This document shows, piece after piece, positions 62,537-64,000 of a stretch of 64,000 bases of DNA (position 1 is its first letter; every line of letters starts with the position of its first letter). This DNA is from an uncultured Mycoplasmatota bacterium (GTDB lineage: Bacteria > Bacillota_I > Bacilli_A > RF39 > UBA660). The notes beneath the pieces were generated by a model. That model was given only the letters and a program-made list of their open reading frames with translations. It was not told the DNA's origin and did no database searches. The stretch covers positions 105,283 to 169,282 of the forward strand of contig USDJ01000001.1 in NCBI GenBank assembly GCA_900553395.1, written 5' to 3'. The position numbers were made by a program, and so were the translations under genes.

Positions 62537-62896
62537 ATGTCAAAAATTAAGAAAGGAAGAATAGTTAGAGGAACTATAACCGGTATAGAACCATATGGCG
62601 TATTTGTATCATGCGATGATTATTATACTGGACTAATACATATATCTGAGATATCTTATGGTTATGTAAAAAATATAACCGATTTTGTACAAATAGGGGA
62701 TTTAATATATGTAGAAATACTAGATGTAGACGAAGAGTTAGGGCACTTAAAACTTAGTATAAAAAATATTGACTATAAAAAGAAAGTAGCTGTAAAAAGG
62801 AAAAAAATAAAAGAGACTTCATTAGGATTTAAGACTTTAGAATACAAATTGCCTATATGGATAAAGGAGTCTTTAGATAAAATTAATGCTAAATAA
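62537..62896 (+). CDS. S1-domain RNA-binding protein (YabR/CvfD-like)
   Basis: A 119-residue protein. The S1 fold is at about 6-78 (GRIVRGTITGIEPYGVFVS, GLIHISEIS, GDLIYVEILDVDE), followed by a basic tail. Relatives in Bacillota are ribosome-associated or general stress proteins. TGTTATAAT lies at 62512-62520 just upstream. Confidence 0.85.
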   Translation: MSKIKKGRIVRGTITGIEPYGVFVSCDDYYTGLIHISEISYGYVKNITDFVQIGDLIYVEILDVDEELGHLKLSIKNIDYKKKVAVKRKKIKETSLGFKTLEYKLPIWIKESLDKINAK

Positions 62897-62915
62897 AAAA
62901 AATGTATCAAATTTG

Positions 62916-62945
62916 TTGACAAATTATATATTCATATGTTATAAT
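62916..62945 (+). promoter_or_regulatory. Strong promoter of the tRNA array
   Basis: TTGACA and TATAAT are both perfect, 18 bases apart, and TG-T precedes the -10. Confidence 0.8.
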
Positions 62946-62966
62946 TTCATTTGTCAAGCACAATTT

Positions 62967-63057
62967 GGAGAAATACCCAAGTCTGGTTGAAGGGACCGGT
63001 CTTGAAAACCGGGAGGCCGGCGACGGCGCGGGGGTTCGAATCCCTCTTTCTCCGCCA
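62967..63057 (+). tRNA. tRNA-Ser (UGA)
   Basis: Acceptor GGAGAAA pairs with TTTCTCC, CCA is encoded, the variable arm is long, and the anticodon loop reads CTTGAAA. Confidence 0.95.
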
Positions 63058-63073
63058 CTTGTTTGTATTATAT

Positions 63074-63150
63074 CGCGGGATGGAGCAGCTTGGTAGCTCG
63101 CTGGGCTCATAACCCAGAGGTCGTTGGTTCAAATCCATCTCCCGCAACCA
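63074..63150 (+). tRNA. Initiator tRNA-fMet (CAU)
   Basis: The C1-A72 mismatch, three G-C pairs at the base of the anticodon stem and loop CTCATAA identify an initiator tRNA. CCA is encoded. Confidence 0.95.
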
Positions 63151-63152
63151 TT

Positions 63153-63228
63153 GGTTCCGTGGTGTAGCGGTTATCACGTCTGCCTGTCACGCAGAAGATC
63201 GCGAGTTCGATTCTCGTCGGAACCGCCA
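63153..63228 (+). tRNA. tRNA-Asp (GUC)
   Basis: Acceptor GGTTCCG pairs with CGGAACC, the anticodon loop is CTGTCAC, and CCA is encoded. Confidence 0.95.
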
Positions 63229-63236
63229 TTTTTTTT

Positions 63237-63312
<76 letters not shown>

Positions 63313-63415
63313 TTTTGTATATTAAAATTTTATATATAGTTTTTGAATATTAGTATTGATTTATTATAAAATTTGCGATATACTCAAATAGTCTTGATTG
63401 ACACCGTTTGGTGCT

Positions 63416-63504
63416 GCCTAAGTGGCGGAATAGGTAGACGCACAGGACTTAAAATCCTGCGAGTGTTAAAGCTCGTGCCGGTTCAAGTCCGGCCTTGGGC
63501 ACCA
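63416..63504 (+). tRNA. tRNA-Leu (UAA)
   Basis: Acceptor GCCTAAG pairs with CTTGGGC, the anticodon loop is CTTAAAA, the variable arm is long, and CCA is encoded. A gap of about 100 bases separates it from tRNA-Phe. Confidence 0.95.
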
Positions 63505-63514
63505 ATTTAAAAAT

Positions 63515-63540
63515 AACTAGGGAAACCTAGTTTTTTTTGT
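63515..63540 (+). terminator. Terminator of the tRNA array
   Basis: AACTAGG and CCTAGTT form a stem around GAAA, followed by eight Ts. Confidence 0.85.
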
Positions 63541-63591
63541 GTATTGTTTTACTATCTTTTATAATCGTGATATAATTTTTTTGTGATTTAT

Positions 63592-64000
63592 ATGAAGAAG
63601 AAACAAGAAAGTATTTATAATTTATTTTGGATATTTATAGTTGCTTCCGTATGTGGTTGGTTTATCGAAGGAATATGGACTTTGTTAAAAAGAGGAGTAT
63701 TAATAAATCATTCTGCTGTTGTTTTAGGCCCTTTTAATATGGCCTATGGTATAAGTGCTTGTTTTTTAAGTGCAGTATTATATAAATATCGTGATGATAA
63801 ATTGTGGAAAATTTTTATTGTTGGTTTTATCGGAGGCTCTATAATTGAATATGTTATGAGTTTAGGAATGGAGATACTTTTAGGTTTTACAGCTTGGGAT
63901 TATTCTCGTAAATTTTTAAATATAAATGGTCGTATATGTTTTGCTTATTCAATCTTTTGGGGATTATTATCTATATTGTGGATTAAATTTATTTATCCCT
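63592..64000 (+). CDS. CmpB-like putative ABC transporter permease (partial)
   Basis: The first 136 codons of a membrane protein with at least four helices. CGWFIEGIWTLL, GPFNMAYG and EILLGFTAWDYSRKFLNINGRICFAYSIFWG match the PF06541 (CmpB) family. The 3' end lies outside the window. Confidence 0.8.
   Translation, partial: MKKKQESIYNLFWIFIVASVCGWFIEGIWTLLKRGVLINHSAVVLGPFNMAYGISACFLSAVLYKYRDDKLWKIFIVGFIGGSIIEYVMSLGMEILLGFTAWDYSRKFLNINGRICFAYSIFWGLLSILWIKFIYP

Noticed and set aside
62907..63177. Two overlapping reverse-strand ORFs in the tRNA array
   Set aside because: They lie across tRNA-Ser and tRNA-Met genes and have no ribosome site; they are antisense artefacts.

Overview
The window is a very AT-rich stretch of a Gram-positive chromosome. 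Conserved gene neighbourhoods (hpf-secA, rplM-rpsI, an ECF transporter with truA, a YutH-like gene beside a NifU-domain gene) and sporulation and germination genes (cwlD, a dacB-like carboxypeptidase, spmA, spmB, a complete gerA-type operon) point to a spore-forming Bacillota, probably an uncultivated Bacilli or Erysipelotrichales-like lineage. TGA behaves as a stop codon. The lineage is inferred from gene content only.

Layout. 1-3177: hpf and secA. 3178-11300: two integrated elements lined up at the 3' end of secA, each ending in another copy of the last codons of secA. The first holds a HEPN (ApeA-like) protein, a broken tyrosine integrase and a Doc-type toxin operon; the second holds a decaying NUDIX / radical SAM / kinase / NUDIX cassette. 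11301-15695: an accessory stretch with an ATPase, decayed genes, an acyltransferase and two unknown proteins. 15804-24181: a zinc-ribbon membrane-protein cluster with PrsW-like and double-thioredoxin proteins, divergent from a large HTH regulator. 24193-26200: trpS, rplM, rpsI. 26201-27045: a mini-island in the 3' end of rpsI carrying one HEPN gene. 27185-32065: two unknown membrane proteins, then a phosphodiesterase, gmk, a methyltransferase and an RluA-type synthase.

32117-51536 is the main discovery: the spore-cortex cluster cwlD-dacB-spmA-spmB, in which cwlD and dacB are EACH split by a separate element encoding a large serine recombinase. Element 1 (about 12.56 kb) sits in the GHGG zinc-ligand codons of cwlD. 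Element 2 (about 4.01 kb) sits just after the SxxK catalytic codons of dacB. Both junctions carry a direct repeat (8 and 12 bp). Precise recombination between the repeats restores uninterrupted 223- and 359-codon genes. This is the architecture of sporulation-controlled excision, as known for the sigK skin element, but here two elements act on two adjacent cortex genes. Element 1 carries a zinc-ribbon membrane operon under a divergent XRE regulator. Element 2 carries a broken AlaRS-like gene, a phosphatase fragment and an S51 peptidase-like gene.

51582-64000: an RsuA/RluB-type synthase, a ferredoxin, a gerA operon, an ECF module with degenerate ATPases, truA, a Pro-rich repeat protein, a YutH-like coat protein, a NifU-domain protein, an S1-domain protein, a five-gene tRNA array (Ser, fMet, Asp, Phe, Leu) and a partial CmpB-like membrane protein. 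No rRNA or CRISPR array was seen.
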